A DNA stretch of 64,000 bases, taken from the NCBI GenBank assembly GCA_948567375.1, contig OX419756.1, forward strand, positions 74,104,333 through 74,168,332. The letters run 5' to 3'. The notes under the pieces were generated by a model. It saw only the letters and a list, made by a program, of their open reading frames with translations. It searched no databases and was not told the origin of the DNA. This stretch comes from Lunularia cruciata. Its lineage: Eukaryota; Streptophyta; Marchantiopsida; Lunulariales; Lunulariaceae. Position numbers and translations under genes: made by a program. This document shows positions 11,701-24,360 of this stretch, piece by piece. How positions within the stretch are numbered: position 1 is the stretch's first letter; the number at the start of each line of letters is the position of its first letter.

Positions 11701-14700
11701 TTTGCTCGGATATTAGAGTGGTAGTGCTAGTAGTCATAGTTATATTAGTAGTTGCTCAAGGATTACGTGGTGACGGCCAAATTTCACATTAGGGCTATTA
11801 ATCACATGGTGAGATCCAATGTCATTTGTATTGTGAATTGCACCATTAGGGATAGAGACCTAGGTCAAGCAAAGGGGTATACTTTTGAAGTGTGGCTCTA
11901 GAGAGCTCACTTCTTTGATGTTAAGCCATTGAGTTCTTGGCTATGGTAGATAGAGGTTAGTGAACATCACTTGGAATATCTTATTTAGAGTGGGTGTGGC
12001 TTGATCTGGCAAGTTCTTTAGTGGATGATCAAGTTCAAATCCAATTTGAGTGTGATTTGAGTTGGTTATGAACGAGTTATATCAAAGAAGTCAGAGTCAA
12101 GAGGAAATTGGGTACAACAACTAAGGGCATTTGTGATATCTCCAAGCCTAGCAGATTGTTGGTACATTTGGTTGTGGTCTTGGATTTACTTGAAAGTGAT
12201 TGTATGAACAAATCTTCTTCAAAGTGATGCCAATTTGGCAATGGGGCAAATGGTATGCAAAAATGTTACCCAAATTTCTCAAAATTGAGGCCATTTTGAA
12301 TCAATAGATGTCAATTTGAGAGCGAGAGAGTGAAATTGAAGGTGATGATATCACAAATTGGACCTAAGAAGCCAAATTGGAGGTGGATTGGAGAATTTAT
12401 CTCTTGAAATTAGGGATTTAGAGGTCTCTATCCATTCAATTTAGCCCAATTTGGCCCAATTTGACAATTAGAGATAGATTTGGAGGTCAACCAACTATAA
12501 TAGAGGTCTAATAGATTGGCAAAGGTGTCCAAGTTCAAAGGTCAAGTTGATACAAGCCGTCCAAAGTTGCATAGGTTAGAAGTTGCTCAAGTTGAGTCAA
12601 ATTTGGTGGTGGCTTGCACTAATTAGTGCTCGATTTGGTGGAGTTTAACCTAATTTGGAGAGGGTTCAATTTGGCAAGAAGAAAGACCTCATTGGTTTAA
12701 ATTTTGGTGGAGGCTCTAAGATCTGGGGTTGTGAGCTAGAGAGGCTATGAAAGCCTAGCTTGTTGGCATAAGGCTAGCTAGCTATTTTAGATGAGTTTTT
12801 GGTAGTTGTTTGCAAAATCTGCACACCTTTCCAAATTATGCATAACAAGGTTTGAACCCCAAATCTATAGCTCTTAGATTGATGCCCTCGCTAATTGGTC
12901 CATAATCTCTTGTTGTCCTAGTGATTGGTAGTCTAATACATATACATATATAGCTTTGGCTAAGAAAAATAGTTTGATCTAATCCTTGCTAATCTTGGTA
13001 GCTTACGAGTAGATAAACATTCATATTATGTCAAATGGTGGTAGAATCAATCTGGTGTTGATTTATGAGATGGATGGTTTTCAATTCAAATTTCTTGTGA
13101 TTGGATCCTCTCCATTCTCTACTTCTTGTTTGTGTGAGGTGTTTTGACTTTAGAGCATTGGTGATGTGGTGTGCTCTTAATAGTGAGTCTGGAGTGATGA
13201 CAAGTCATACTATTCTATATTTCTCCCTAGTGAGTCAAGAAGTGATGTGTTAGAACACCTACTCTCATAGTCTTTGGGTCATAGATTGTAAGAGTGTGCA
13301 TTGTGATGGTAGATTACAGATCACTCTTTCCTCTAGGGTAGTTATCATAGTTAGAGCTACATAAGCAAGTGGTGTTCAATTGGTGGTGACAATTGGTGGG
13401 GTAATTGCGATGGTTATGGTTGTAGTTTGGGTTACACTATCATAATGGAGCTTTCTAGGTATTTGAGAGGAGATTTTGCTATAATATGTAGTGGGTTTAC
13501 TCAAAGTGGCACTTTATAACAACCAATACGTTTGGTCCTAATGAAAGAGAACATGATTTTGATTTGGAGTTTGACATGGGAGTTGATTCAATTAGGAGTG
13601 CACCTATTGTGTCCACACTATTATTGTGGCGAATGGATGAGATTTATGGGGCCTCCAAAGGCCTCAAGTGTTACTTTGATATAGTGGGTACCATTGAATT
13701 GGATAACTTCATCCAAGAGTTTGATAGTTGGTGTGATTTGTAGTAAATACAAAACTCAACTTTGTTCACACCTTTCATAGTATGGAAGAGGTTGTTCTAA
13801 AATTTAGAGAGTTTGCTAATGGATGACTACCATGAGTTCAAAAGAGTTCACTTGGAAGAGATTGAGCTCTAGGGACAATATTGTCTCCAAATTTTTATCT
13901 TTATCATTGTAGGCTTGGTTTTTAGGGGTAGATTGGCAATGCCTACAAGTTCTAGCTCTAGTATCATTAGTATATTTAGTGGATGTGCACTAGTTGAAGA
14001 TGGTGCTACTACAAGTGGAGATATGATTACAAGAGGTGGTGCAATATCTGGGTTTAACCCCATGGTGAAGTTCTTCCAATGTTTGGGGTAGAACTACTAA
14101 GGAGTGTAGATTAACAAGTAAGGAGTTTGAAAGAGTTCAAATGGAAGGCTATAGAGAGCTATGCAAGGCATATACTCATATGATATAGCTTATGGGTTTC
14201 ACTCAAGGAATTATTGAGGCCCAAGCGACCCAATTTTGGTATGAGATCCTAGACTAGGAGTTGTAATATATAGTACAAGATGTTATGTTGTTATAGGCTA
14301 CCTCATCTACTTTAGTAGTGATCTTTAGTTTGCTAAGTGCATTGAGCTCAACATGGTGGAGGAAAGAGTGGTGACATTTAGATTTGGTAGAGAGACCTCA
14401 TCCACAATTTTTACTTCTTCTAGAGTGTAGTAGAGTGCACCACATTATATTGGCTTTTGAGTGCAAAATGGATAGCCTAGATCTTTGAATGGAAGACCAC
14501 ATGTAGCTAGACCTTTACCTTCATTTTTGGATCAGTAATAGTCAAGGGGTGGTGGTGTTGCTTGTTGGACTTGTGGTGGACCTCACCACAAGAGAAAGTG
14601 CACTCATGGCAATGGATATGATACCTTTTGGTACATCACAACTTGCATAGAGACAATGTGACCATTGCCACAAAGTTCGTCACACCAATGATCAAGCTTT

Positions 14701-17700
14701 GAACTTCACCCAAAGTTATAAAGTGGTAGAGCTGCTATGGTAAGTGGTAAAGGATGTTGTGCATATATAGATTGATACACAACTTACATCATTATCAACA
14801 TCATACACTATAGAAGCCCAACTCATTCATAAGTTATACATGGACTCTAAAGTGCCACAATAATAAGTTCTTCTTCAACTTAAATCAAATATAATTAAAT
14901 CAATACTTGGATCATTCATTCAACAATCTACCAACAATTGGACACTAATTATAATCAAGCCACACTAAATCTAGCTCAGAGACTCTAAGTGATGCTTTCC
15001 AACTTTTATCTACCATAGCCATGAACTTGAAGGCTCAACATCAAAGAAATGAGCTCTTTGGGGTTACACTTTAAAGGTATACCTTTGATTTTGACCTACA
15101 TCTCCAACCCTAATGGTCTTGTTGATGGCACAACTGATGATGTAAATGGTGCAAGTGATTGTCAATATCACCATGTAATGAGTATCCCAAAATGAAATCT
15201 GATTGTCAACAAGTAGTCTATGAGTAACTTCTAAAATACCTTTGACTACCAACACTACTATTCAAAGATTTGAGCAATCTAGCTTAAACACCACAAATAT
15301 CATGACAAGGAGCTCTAGGTCATAGAGGACAATGTGGTAGAGAACCTATGCCTGGTAGGGCCCTTGCTTCTAGTACAACTATGGCTACTCAACTTGAGCA
15401 ATTGGAGTAGACATTGGCGAGTATGGCCATAGCTCAAAAGAGATTAGATTCAAGTGCTGAGGACCTCCTATGCTAGTGATAAAGATGTCATTGGATTTAT
15501 GTGCAGAGCAACAAGAGATGCATCTATTGTAGTGACAAGGAGGTTTAGAAATTGGACCCATAGAAAGGAAAGGCTGGTAGACAAGTCAGACTTCTTCAAT
15601 CTTTCACACTCTTTGAGGTACTATAGATGACATTCATGCTTCTTAGACATCCTAATGTAGGTGTGATAGGTGGTGTTGGAGTGCATGATGGACTAGATAC
15701 TAGTCAGCCACTTGCTATTATATAGATTAACTCTAGCACGATATTAGGTGCAACTCAACTGATTATGCATTTCCTTTTGTTCTCAACCAATGACATGTTC
15801 ACATTGGGAGTTGACCCAACTTTAGTGTTTGGGTTGGCTGCCACACTTTGTGAGAGTATGGATGACATGGTCCATGATTCTAGAGTAGAGATGGTTGATA
15901 GTGGAGTTGAATTGGTTAAAAAGATTTTTTCATGCTAAATAGATCCCATGCAAATGGTTAAAGAGCATATGATCTATTTAGCAACCAATGGTTTATGGTA
16001 GGCAATAGCATCTAGGTTGAAGGAGATACCAATTACACTTGCCATCAAGCAAGCTCAATTCACACTTGGAGTTGTCCCATGAACAACTAGAGAGAGATTT
16101 TCTATTTGATGGAACCTTTAGGGAATGTTTATACACCAAAGAGGGTCTTGTTAGACTTTGGTGCACAACCAAAGTCTATGGAAGGCATAGTTTTTGGTCT
16201 TGAGCTAAAAAAACCAATGTGGAGAGGTGTCTATTTCAGATCCAAACATCTCTAGGGGTGGTTCTACACAATACATCATATGTGGAGAGCTTATTTTCCA
16301 TATTGAGCCTGGTCATCTGATTGACAACTTTGTGGTGGAAGCTCAAGCCATTGTGATAATAGTAGAGTCATATGATGTGCTAGTTGGTGGAGTAGTGTTA
16401 TACTCCATGGTTTTCAATATTGACAATTGGGAGAAGATAACTTCCTATATGTTAGATTGGTAGTCAAGTGAGGTATAGGTATGTTGCCTATCAGTGTGCT
16501 TTAGTAATGGTAGTCTTGGCTCAATACAATCAAGGACCATGGTATCAATTTTAGCTATTAATGGTTCTATTACTTGGCTTGGTGACTTACTGGAGGGGAA
16601 TGCCCATGTAGAAGATACCCTTGTACCAAAGGAGATCACTCAGATTTGGAATATGAGTAGGATTATTCTATCCACCTTGGATATTCCATTGTGGAGTTTT
16701 GAGGAGGCATTGCAACAACATGTGGATTAGTTGGTGCAACAAGCTTGGATTGAAACCTTTCTACCACTAGGAGACTTGTGTGAGGATAAGCCTCATGATT
16801 CTAATACCTTATTACCTTTGGATATCGCACTTATTACTTGGTTGTATTCAAAAAAGGGAGTATGGCTATTGGAGTTGTTTGATAGGATTAGCATTGAGCT
16901 ATGATATTACAAGTAGGTATATGGGTTTAGAGGTACTTGTATGTGGAGAGAGATGAGACTACTAGGTGAGTCTCTCTACATCATGTCACACACTTGGCCT
17001 ATCAATATTTTGGATTATTACCAATGCCAATGGTTGGAGGTTACCAAAAGGCCCTACTAGTATGCATTTCCTTACTAGGGGTATAAGATTTGGAAAAATA
17101 TGGTCTTATTCATTTGGTGATTTTTGGATAGCCATGTTAAGGAGATATGCATGATGGTTGAGGTCAAGGTTTATAGGATCTCTATTCTAGTGTTTTTGGG
17201 AGATTTTACATATATAATGATATCTCCATGTTCATTAGTACATTTCTCCAACTTACATTTTGGAGAACTTTCCTTTGATGGGTGATTCTTGCACACAAGT
17301 GGTGGAAAGTACATATCAGGTCCATTCTTGGATGAGACATGCCATGTTGTTGGATGCAAATAGAGTTGGATCTTTGGCCCATCATCTTTGTCTTGAGTGG
17401 ATGAACCCCGTACCTAGAGAGGTTTTACATCATGCATATGATGGGATTCAATGACTAGCACACCTTACAATTGATGATATTATAGATGTTAGGTGCTAGT
17501 CTCCAACATTGGTAGTGGTTGATAGGTCACCTATGGTAGTGGTGAACCTTGTTGGGCAACCCAACATAGCTCTACCTACACTCATGAGTTTCCCAAGCTC
17601 ACATGCTTTTCAAGAAGGAGATCTGGGACTTGTTTGGGACTCAAAATTACAATAGTTGGTGGAGCTCAACATTGATGAGAGAGAGCGGGTGATGGATTTC

Positions 17701-20700
17701 CATACTACTATTACCGCCATTTTAGCAATTCCAAAGATATCTAAGCATTAAGTGTTAAGCCAAGCAATGGACCTGAACTATTTGACATGGATTGTGAGCC
17801 TTGGATTGGTGGAGCAATGTAGGATGCACTTGATAGGCATCACCACTCAAACACTAGTAAGCTTTGTGCTTATTAAAATGATTCAAGCACATGTTGGGGG
17901 TGATGGACTGAGTGGATATGGTATTCTTGGGACATAGCCAATGGCTACTAGTGAGAGTGCTCTACTTGGGGTTCATCTAGGTGAGTATGGTCTACTTGGG
18001 TTACACCTTTGGTATACTTGGGATGCAACTAGAGGACATGTGGAGCTTGCGGCCAAAGCAAAGGGAGTTGTTTGGTCTAAGGTTGGTGACTCTAGCAATT
18101 GAGGGCATGACATTACTGCTCCCAAGCGCCCGGTATAGCAACTAGTCAATGCATCTTTCACTTCTACATCAATTACAAAGGATACTTGGGAGCTAGAAAT
18201 TGGACCCAAGCTTATAGGGAAGGAAAGATAAATGGTGGAGGTTCTTTAGGATCTACACTAGTTATTTTTTGTTTAGTATGAAGGATTTGAGTGCTCTAAA
18301 AGGACTTGATATTCAAATTGATTTGATTAGTAATACACTAAGTTTTTACATCCATATAGATATAGCAATATATGGAGAGCTAGAGTAGAGACCTTTTTGA
18401 GGTTGGTTTGGTGGAGATTGAACATGGAGAGTATACTTCAGCTACAATGATGCCAATTGTAATACCAATAGCTAGATATATTATTTAGAGGTGAAAATTG
18501 GCTTGGTAACATAGAAGGATGTTATGTATGATGGGCTAGCTAGATCAGATAGAGGTATCACCAAAAGATTACTAATAGTGCCAAAGTCAAAAATAATATG
18601 AAAACTAAAGAGCCAATTTTGGAGGTCTAAACGGATGAATTAAGCCTTGAAAATTAGAACATTTCCTCTCTATTTGGGGAAAAGGCTTTTCCCCTTTCCT
18701 TCTCTCTCCTTGGTTTGTCTCATCAAGAACTTTCTAATGGTACATCACCCACGTGATTTTAAGCTTCCTACAAGAAGATTCCCTTTGGTCAAATCTATTT
18801 AACCAACTAGATAGGACAAGGACCAACATGTTTCCCATCCAAGCAACTAATCTAAGGGTAGAGTTCACTAACATGTCACCAATCCATGTATCTGATCCAA
18901 CGGTGGAGCTTCCTTTGAGGGGATCCTCTTTGCTATATAATATAGAGAAGGTGCTACTTTGAGGCATCAAAGTACTGAGTAAGAAGCTTGTGTTTCTCTC
19001 TTGTATCTCTCTTGTAGAGTTCTCTTGTCCTTGGAGTATTACACTAGCCAAGAAGGATATGCATGGAAACTATAAAAATAGGTAGATGTGTGGAGATTAC
19101 CACCCTATTGGTATGTCATGCCTACATCAAAGGAGATATTTGATGTGATTGGGTATGCAAAGGTCTTTTAGTACTTTGAATCTTTGAGTAGTATATCATC
19201 ACTTGCTGATCACAACGTAGGACAAGTCCAAGATAGCAATTTGGGCTATTGATCCTCATGGTAAGGATGTATTATATCAATGGAGGTTCTTACCATTTGG
19301 GTTAAGGAATGCTACTATTGAGTTCTATAGGGTCATGAACAAGATCCTAGTAGGATAAGATTTTGCTCAATGCTATATTGATCATATTTTGTCTATGGCA
19401 CTATTATGGAAGAGCATGAGAGATATTTATTAGAGATTTTTGGGAGGTTGACATCTCATGTACTCAAATTACATCATAAGAACTGCAGATTCATCCACGA
19501 GTAGGTTGATTATGCAGGTCACATTTTCTACCCTAATGGACTTGGTGTTTAGCAAACCAAGGTGGAGGCTATTGCACTTATTTCTTGGCCTCATGTGAGC
19601 AGAGTACTAGCATTCCTTGGATTAGCAAACTTCTATTACTGATATGTTAGAGGATTTAGTGCCATTCCCAGGGCATTGACAAAGTTGACCAAGCTTACAC
19701 AAGAGTACCATTGGGGAGTTGAGCAAGAGAGAGCTTTTATAGAGCTCAAGGAGAGGTTGACATCTTCCTCTATTCTCAAGAGATCAATCAAAGGATTACA
19801 ATCCTAGGTTCATGTTCATTGGAGTATGCTCATCTAACAAGATGATGGGGGAAAGAAGTTTGTAGTGGCCTATGCTAGTCGTCCCAAAAATTCAATGGAG
19901 ACAAAGTATAGTTCATATGAGGGAGATTGCTTGGTAGTAATGTGAGTATTAGGGCATTTCCAATGTTACCTATGTGGTAAACCCTTCACTCTCATCATTG
20001 ATCATCAACCACTAAAGTGGTTGATGGAGTTTGATATGCTTTCAAGGAAGCTTGCATGATGGGCTTTGATTCTATAAGAGTCCAATTTCATAGTTATTCA
20101 TAGACCTGAAGTGTTGAACCATGATGCAGATGGATTGAGTAGAAACCCATGTCCTAGCCAGCATGATCAGACCAGAGCATGTTGGCATGGTACAATAGAT
20201 GAGGAGATGATGCCAAGATGGCATGCATCTACCTTTTTATGCATATCTTTTGAGACTTTGATAGTATATCTCTCAACACATACAAGAAGAGTTGTTGAGG
20301 TCACCAATCTAAAGGGTGGAAATATTGGTATAGGTCAATGAGCCATTCATGATGATATCTTAGTTATAGATTATCTTTGCATTGGTATTGTGGTAGCATA
20401 GTTAGTGCCGAGGATAAAGATCTTGTCCATCAACAAGCCAAGTGATTTAGATTGGAAGGCAAACATCCTCTTTAGGTTTAGAAGGATAGTGGAGTGTGAG
20501 TAGTACCACTTCCATCTTGGAGACCACAATTGGTACATCGTGCTCATAAGTAGCTAGGACATTTTGGAATAAAGCAAACATATAGCTTATTCTAGAGTCA
20601 TTATTGGTCGCATGGTATATAAATCAATGTACAATAATTTGTTGCTAAATGTGTGGTTTGTGATCAAGTTAGAGCATCATTTAATACTCCCATGCCACAT

Positions 20701-20845
20701 TTACACCCATTACATATCATGAGCTTAGGTTACCACTAGAGTTTACACTTTTTAGGACCTTTGACATTGACTATGAGACATCATTGGTATGTTTTAGTTA
20801 TGGTGGAGCACTTCCTCCAAGTGGATTGAGTTAGTCACACTCCTT
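11701..20845 (+). mobile_element. Ty3/gypsy fossil, large, interrupted by a solo LTR
   Basis: In order I see a long leader/gag region (to about 14700) with a cysteine-histidine knuckle near 14560 and a protease-like segment near 16130-16450 (VLLDFGA). The N-terminal pol linker lies at about 18250-18510. After an inserted LTR come RT (from about 19060, including FGLRNAT), RNase H (about 19800-20150, ending in an ADGLSRNP motif), and the start of integrase, which breaks off near 20845 against a minus-strand element. Dozens of interruptions are spread through it. It is old, and neither of its own LTRs is identified with confidence. Confidence 0.8.
18520..19043 (+). repeat. Solo LTR (gypsy family) inserted between protease and RT of another fossil
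   Basis: The stretch begins TGTTATGTATG and ends GGAGTATTACA. It has a TATA-like TATATAATATAG near 18934. It is related along its length to the LTR at 22136-22642, which is inverted. No internal coding sequence accompanies it, and pol sequence of the host element continues on both sides. I could not find an exact target-site duplication. Confidence 0.7.
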
Positions 20846-22642
20846 AACAAGTGCAACAATGGCTTCAAATACCGTGCAAGGATTTTACACCATGACTTCT
20901 TGGCGAATCCGCTCTTTCAACACTCGTTTGAAATTGTTGAGAGCCTCTGCTGGACTCATGTCGGTTATTATGACTTGTAGATCTAGAAATACCTCCACAT
21001 ACTCTTGTATGTTATTCTTTTGTTTCAATCTTCATAGTCATCTGCATGGAATCCACCGATTGGAAATTCTTCAATAATCCTTCTTGCATTGTTGTACACG
21101 TGACCTCTCTTCTCTTTGCCAACATGGATCATTCCCAAGTATCATACCATGTGAGAGCTTTATCGGTCAAGTACCCACATGCAAATACGCTTGCAACATG
21201 CTCCGTGATCTCTATTGAGAACAATCAAAAATATCAATTCATTCTCGAGATCCAATTTTCCACTATTTCCATCATACGCTGCCCCTTGTAAGGCTTGATG
21301 TTGTAGGTCTTCTTCATCCGGAGTAGCAATGTGGCTTCATCGTTGATAGGGTTTGTAGGCACGGGTGCCTCTCCAAGTACTTCAGTTGCAAGTATTGGGT
21401 TTTGAGATGGCTCTTCTTCTTGCTTTGCTTGATCATTCCTAAGGATATACACTCCATGGTCATCTTAATCTCTCAAAATTCATTCAACATCCCTTGTATT
21501 CCTTGCACGAGCTCTTGCAATTGCAGATCCATGGTTTCTGTAACACTCAATTGCTAATGTCTACATCAATACAGAGTCAATATGATCACTCTAGAAGGCA
21601 CACGAACTATCAAAACTACCATTGGGATCTCAAAAGCTATCACTCATTGATACTACTCCTCACCAAAATTTCTAATCACAAAATCTCTAAACATCACTTT
21701 CGATCTCATTACATAAAAAATTTATACTTGAGTGTTTAAAAGGTGAGGATTTGGAACATTCACATCCATAACATCATAATAGAATGTAGATTATCAAATT
21801 CCACTCTCTATCGTATACCACCACAGGTAGAATCATCGGGTTTGGTGAGTTCATCACCCTCTCCATGAATTTTACTCCAAAATGATAAACTATCGTTACT
21901 CTCATTTGCTCATGTTAGATGTACATAACCTTGATGTGGAATGGATAAAAGAATGGAAAGCTAGATGTGTGAAATTATCCTCTCGGTGCATCCATCCCAT
22001 CCGCTCGTTAAAGTCCTTCCTAAGTCTAACAATTACTCTATGTTCTCTCCCTCGAATTATTCAATTTCAGTAGTTTATATTCTTCCAAGAGGGATAATCC
22101 AGTTTCTTGGACTAAAACACTTGCTTTGATACCCTTGTAATACTCCAAGGACAAAAGAAGAGAGAAAACATAGATTCCACACTCAATCATCCAATACCCA
22201 AAGGAACACCTTCTCTTTATTGTATAAACAAAGAGGATCTCCTCAAGGAAGCTACACCATAGGATTAGGCACATAGCTAGATGACATGTCAGCAAGTTCC
22301 ACCCTTGGATTACTTATTTGGATGGTTGACATGTCGGTCCTGGTCCTATTTGGTTGGCCAAACAAGCTTTGACCAAAGGGAATCTTCTTGTAAGAATTTC
22401 ATAATCACGTGGATGAGGTACCGTTGGAAAGCTCTCGATGAGACAAAGCAAGGAGGAGGGGAGGCTGGCCTTTCTTCCAATGTGGGGAGGGAAATCTGCA
22501 CATTTTTGAGGCCTAATTCATTTGTTTAGGCCTACAAAATTGCCTTCAAAGATTTTAGGTATTGTTTGATTCCTCCTCTATTAGTAGAAGTTCTCTTTTG
22601 GTGATATCTCTTTATGATCTATTTAGTCCATCATGTGTAACA
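20846..22642 (-). mobile_element. Ty3/gypsy fossil, 5' LTR and gag only
   Basis: Read on the minus strand, an LTR (22642-22136) is followed within two bases by a Met-tRNA-like primer-binding site (GGTATCAAAGC). A leader and a gag-like region follow, down to about 20850. The element ends abruptly where it meets plus-strand integrase sequence of the neighbouring fossil. Only the 5' end is present; it is broken and old. Confidence 0.7.
22136..22642 (-). repeat. 5' LTR of the minus-strand gypsy fossil
   Basis: The LTR has TG..CA-type ends (plus-strand TGTAATACTCC to GTGTAACA) and abuts a primer-binding site on its inner side. It is a diverged relative of the solo LTR at 18520-19043, in opposite orientation. 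Confidence 0.7.
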
Positions 22643-22744
22643 TCTTCTTGATATTACCAAACCACTTATCACTTTTAAATCATATGTCTAGTTATTGATT
22701 CTAAGGTTTTCAAGTCAATTTTGATTTCTGCCGTATTAATAAAA

Positions 22745-22860
22745 GTATTTTTTTGTTGATTTTCTATTTGATCTATTTTGATCATCATGTATAACATTAT
22801 TCAAGATGTTACCAAACCAAATTTCACATCTAGATCATATGGTTAGCTCTTGGTATTACA
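22745..22860 (-). repeat. Second, partial copy of the same LTR's outer end
   Basis: About 110 bp repeats the outer end of the 22136-22642 LTR and its flank: the ATCATGTATAACAT region and the following TTACCAAACCA. It suggests a truncated second insertion or a local duplication. Confidence 0.5.
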
Positions 22861-23495
22861 CTCTACACCCTTACTCTCTCTCCACCTTGGATCCTCCTCC
22901 TACCCTACTACCTTGCCACTCACACACAATCATTTGGAGCTTCCTCTCACTCCTATTGCTCCACCACCCGATTTGGATCACTCTCCTCCACCAAGGTCCT
23001 TGATACATCATTATATCCCGCTCCATCAATGTCCTACATAGTCTTGTCCCCAATGTTCCCTAAGTAGGGATTGATCTCACATAGCATAGAAGGAGATTTT
23101 GTTGTTTGCATATGCGGGCAGAGGCCCATTGTATTTCCTACCTCCACATATCCCATCCATACTTTGGTTGTATCTCTATATGCTCTTCCCAACTCATACT
23201 CTTGGTTACATTCTTTGGATCCTATCCAAGCATTCCTACCAAGTTTGGTATAACCATAGATGTATGCTAGGATCCCTATACCTTTACATCCTTTGGTTGG
23301 ATCCACACTCTCCCTCCTACTCCATGCTAATTTAGCTTATGACCATAAACAAGATCTTTCTACTTGGACATTATTGTCACTTTTTCCCCAATGGTTATTG
23401 CTCCTTTCAGCCCATGGAAGTGCTTCAGGATATCAAGAAATTGCCTTTAGGATACATAGGTTCTGGAGAGGCAACTAGGTAACCCTCCAAGAAGA
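22861..23495. other. Unassigned pyrimidine-rich stretch at the edge of the retroelement region
   Basis: The plus strand is rich in CT and ATCC-like runs and keeps several short frames open on both strands. None has a recognisable domain. It probably belongs to the retroelement pile. It ends sharply at 23496, where LEA2-derived sequence begins. Confidence 0.45.
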
Positions 23496-23759
23496 GGAAA
23501 CTGGAATTACAGCTAGGACTATATACAGCAGCAGGACAAGAAGAGGTTGCCGATGAAATTACACTCAAATCACCAGAGATAATTGCAAATTGAGGGTGAT
23601 ACCAAGATAGCCAGTGCATTTGCCCACTACACCTGGAGATGGCCAATACTCATAAATTCAGTTTGTATGAGCACCTGAAATCCCCTACGGTGGCAGTAGT
23701 CGTGAAGATATTCAGATTACAATTCGCTGTCGAGGTTGCATGGCGCTTGACAACATTGA
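23496..23759 (-). pseudogene. Truncated duplicate of the LEA2 gene 3' end
   Basis: This 264-bp stretch matches 4394-4657 base for base except for scattered differences. It holds the last 37 codons of the LEA2 gene, its TGA and about 150 bp of 3' flank, in the same orientation as the parent. It has no promoter, start codon, membrane segment or most of the LEA_2 domain, so it cannot make a normal product. Its inner end joins HNL leucine-rich-repeat sequence directly at 23760. Confidence 0.9.
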
Positions 23760-24360
23760 CGCTACAACGTTGGAACTGCTAGACATATCACAGTGCGGGA
23801 AATTGCAGTTCGTTGCCGGTATCAAGCGGGCGACTTTTTCGCCGGAAGAAACTGAATATCCACGGGTGTTAAGAGTTGCCCTTCCCAGCCGTTCTGGAAC
23901 ATAGCCAACGTGCAACGGCTACACTTAATTGGGTGTGAGAAACTGGAGTCACTGCCTGAATCATTCGAGCAACTTCTCCACAATCAACTCTCCCTCTTGG
24001 TTGGAGGCCATTGCCGCCGAGGTGAAGTTGCTAGACTTACCCATGGATTGGGGTAAAATCAACTTTGCAATTCTTGTAGTAGTTATCTTGGCGTGATAAA
24101 GTTCCGGCCATTTTGCAGTCGGAAACTTGCCAAGTTGTGGCGGCTGGAGTCGTTTCGGGGTCCAGAACCGCCGTTACTGCCGGGTCCATTCGAACTACTA
24201 CTTCACTTAATCTGAAAGTGTACTACTGCTCAAAGTTGCAACGCCTCCTCTAAATTTTAGGAGAATTAGCCAAACTGGAACAACTAGGGTTCAGACTTTG
24301 GCCTAACTTCGAATGAAACGAGTTCCCCTGTCCACATTTAATTCAATGGTTCTCGGGTAT
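23760..24360 (+). pseudogene. Relic of an HNL gene: last leucine-rich repeats and C-terminal region
   Basis: Sequence at 23760-24000 aligns with the last LRRs of HNL1 (around 39090-39300). It includes a readable segment with the pattern LQRLHLIGCEKLESLPESFE. Sequence from about 24060 to 24360 aligns with 39590-39860 downstream of HNL1. Everything upstream (hydrolase, NB-ARC, most LRRs) is missing and replaced by the LEA2 fragment. Unlike HNL1 and HNL2, this relic lacks the small deletion in the penultimate LRR, so it keeps an older state at that point. Several frame breaks are present. Confidence 0.8.
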
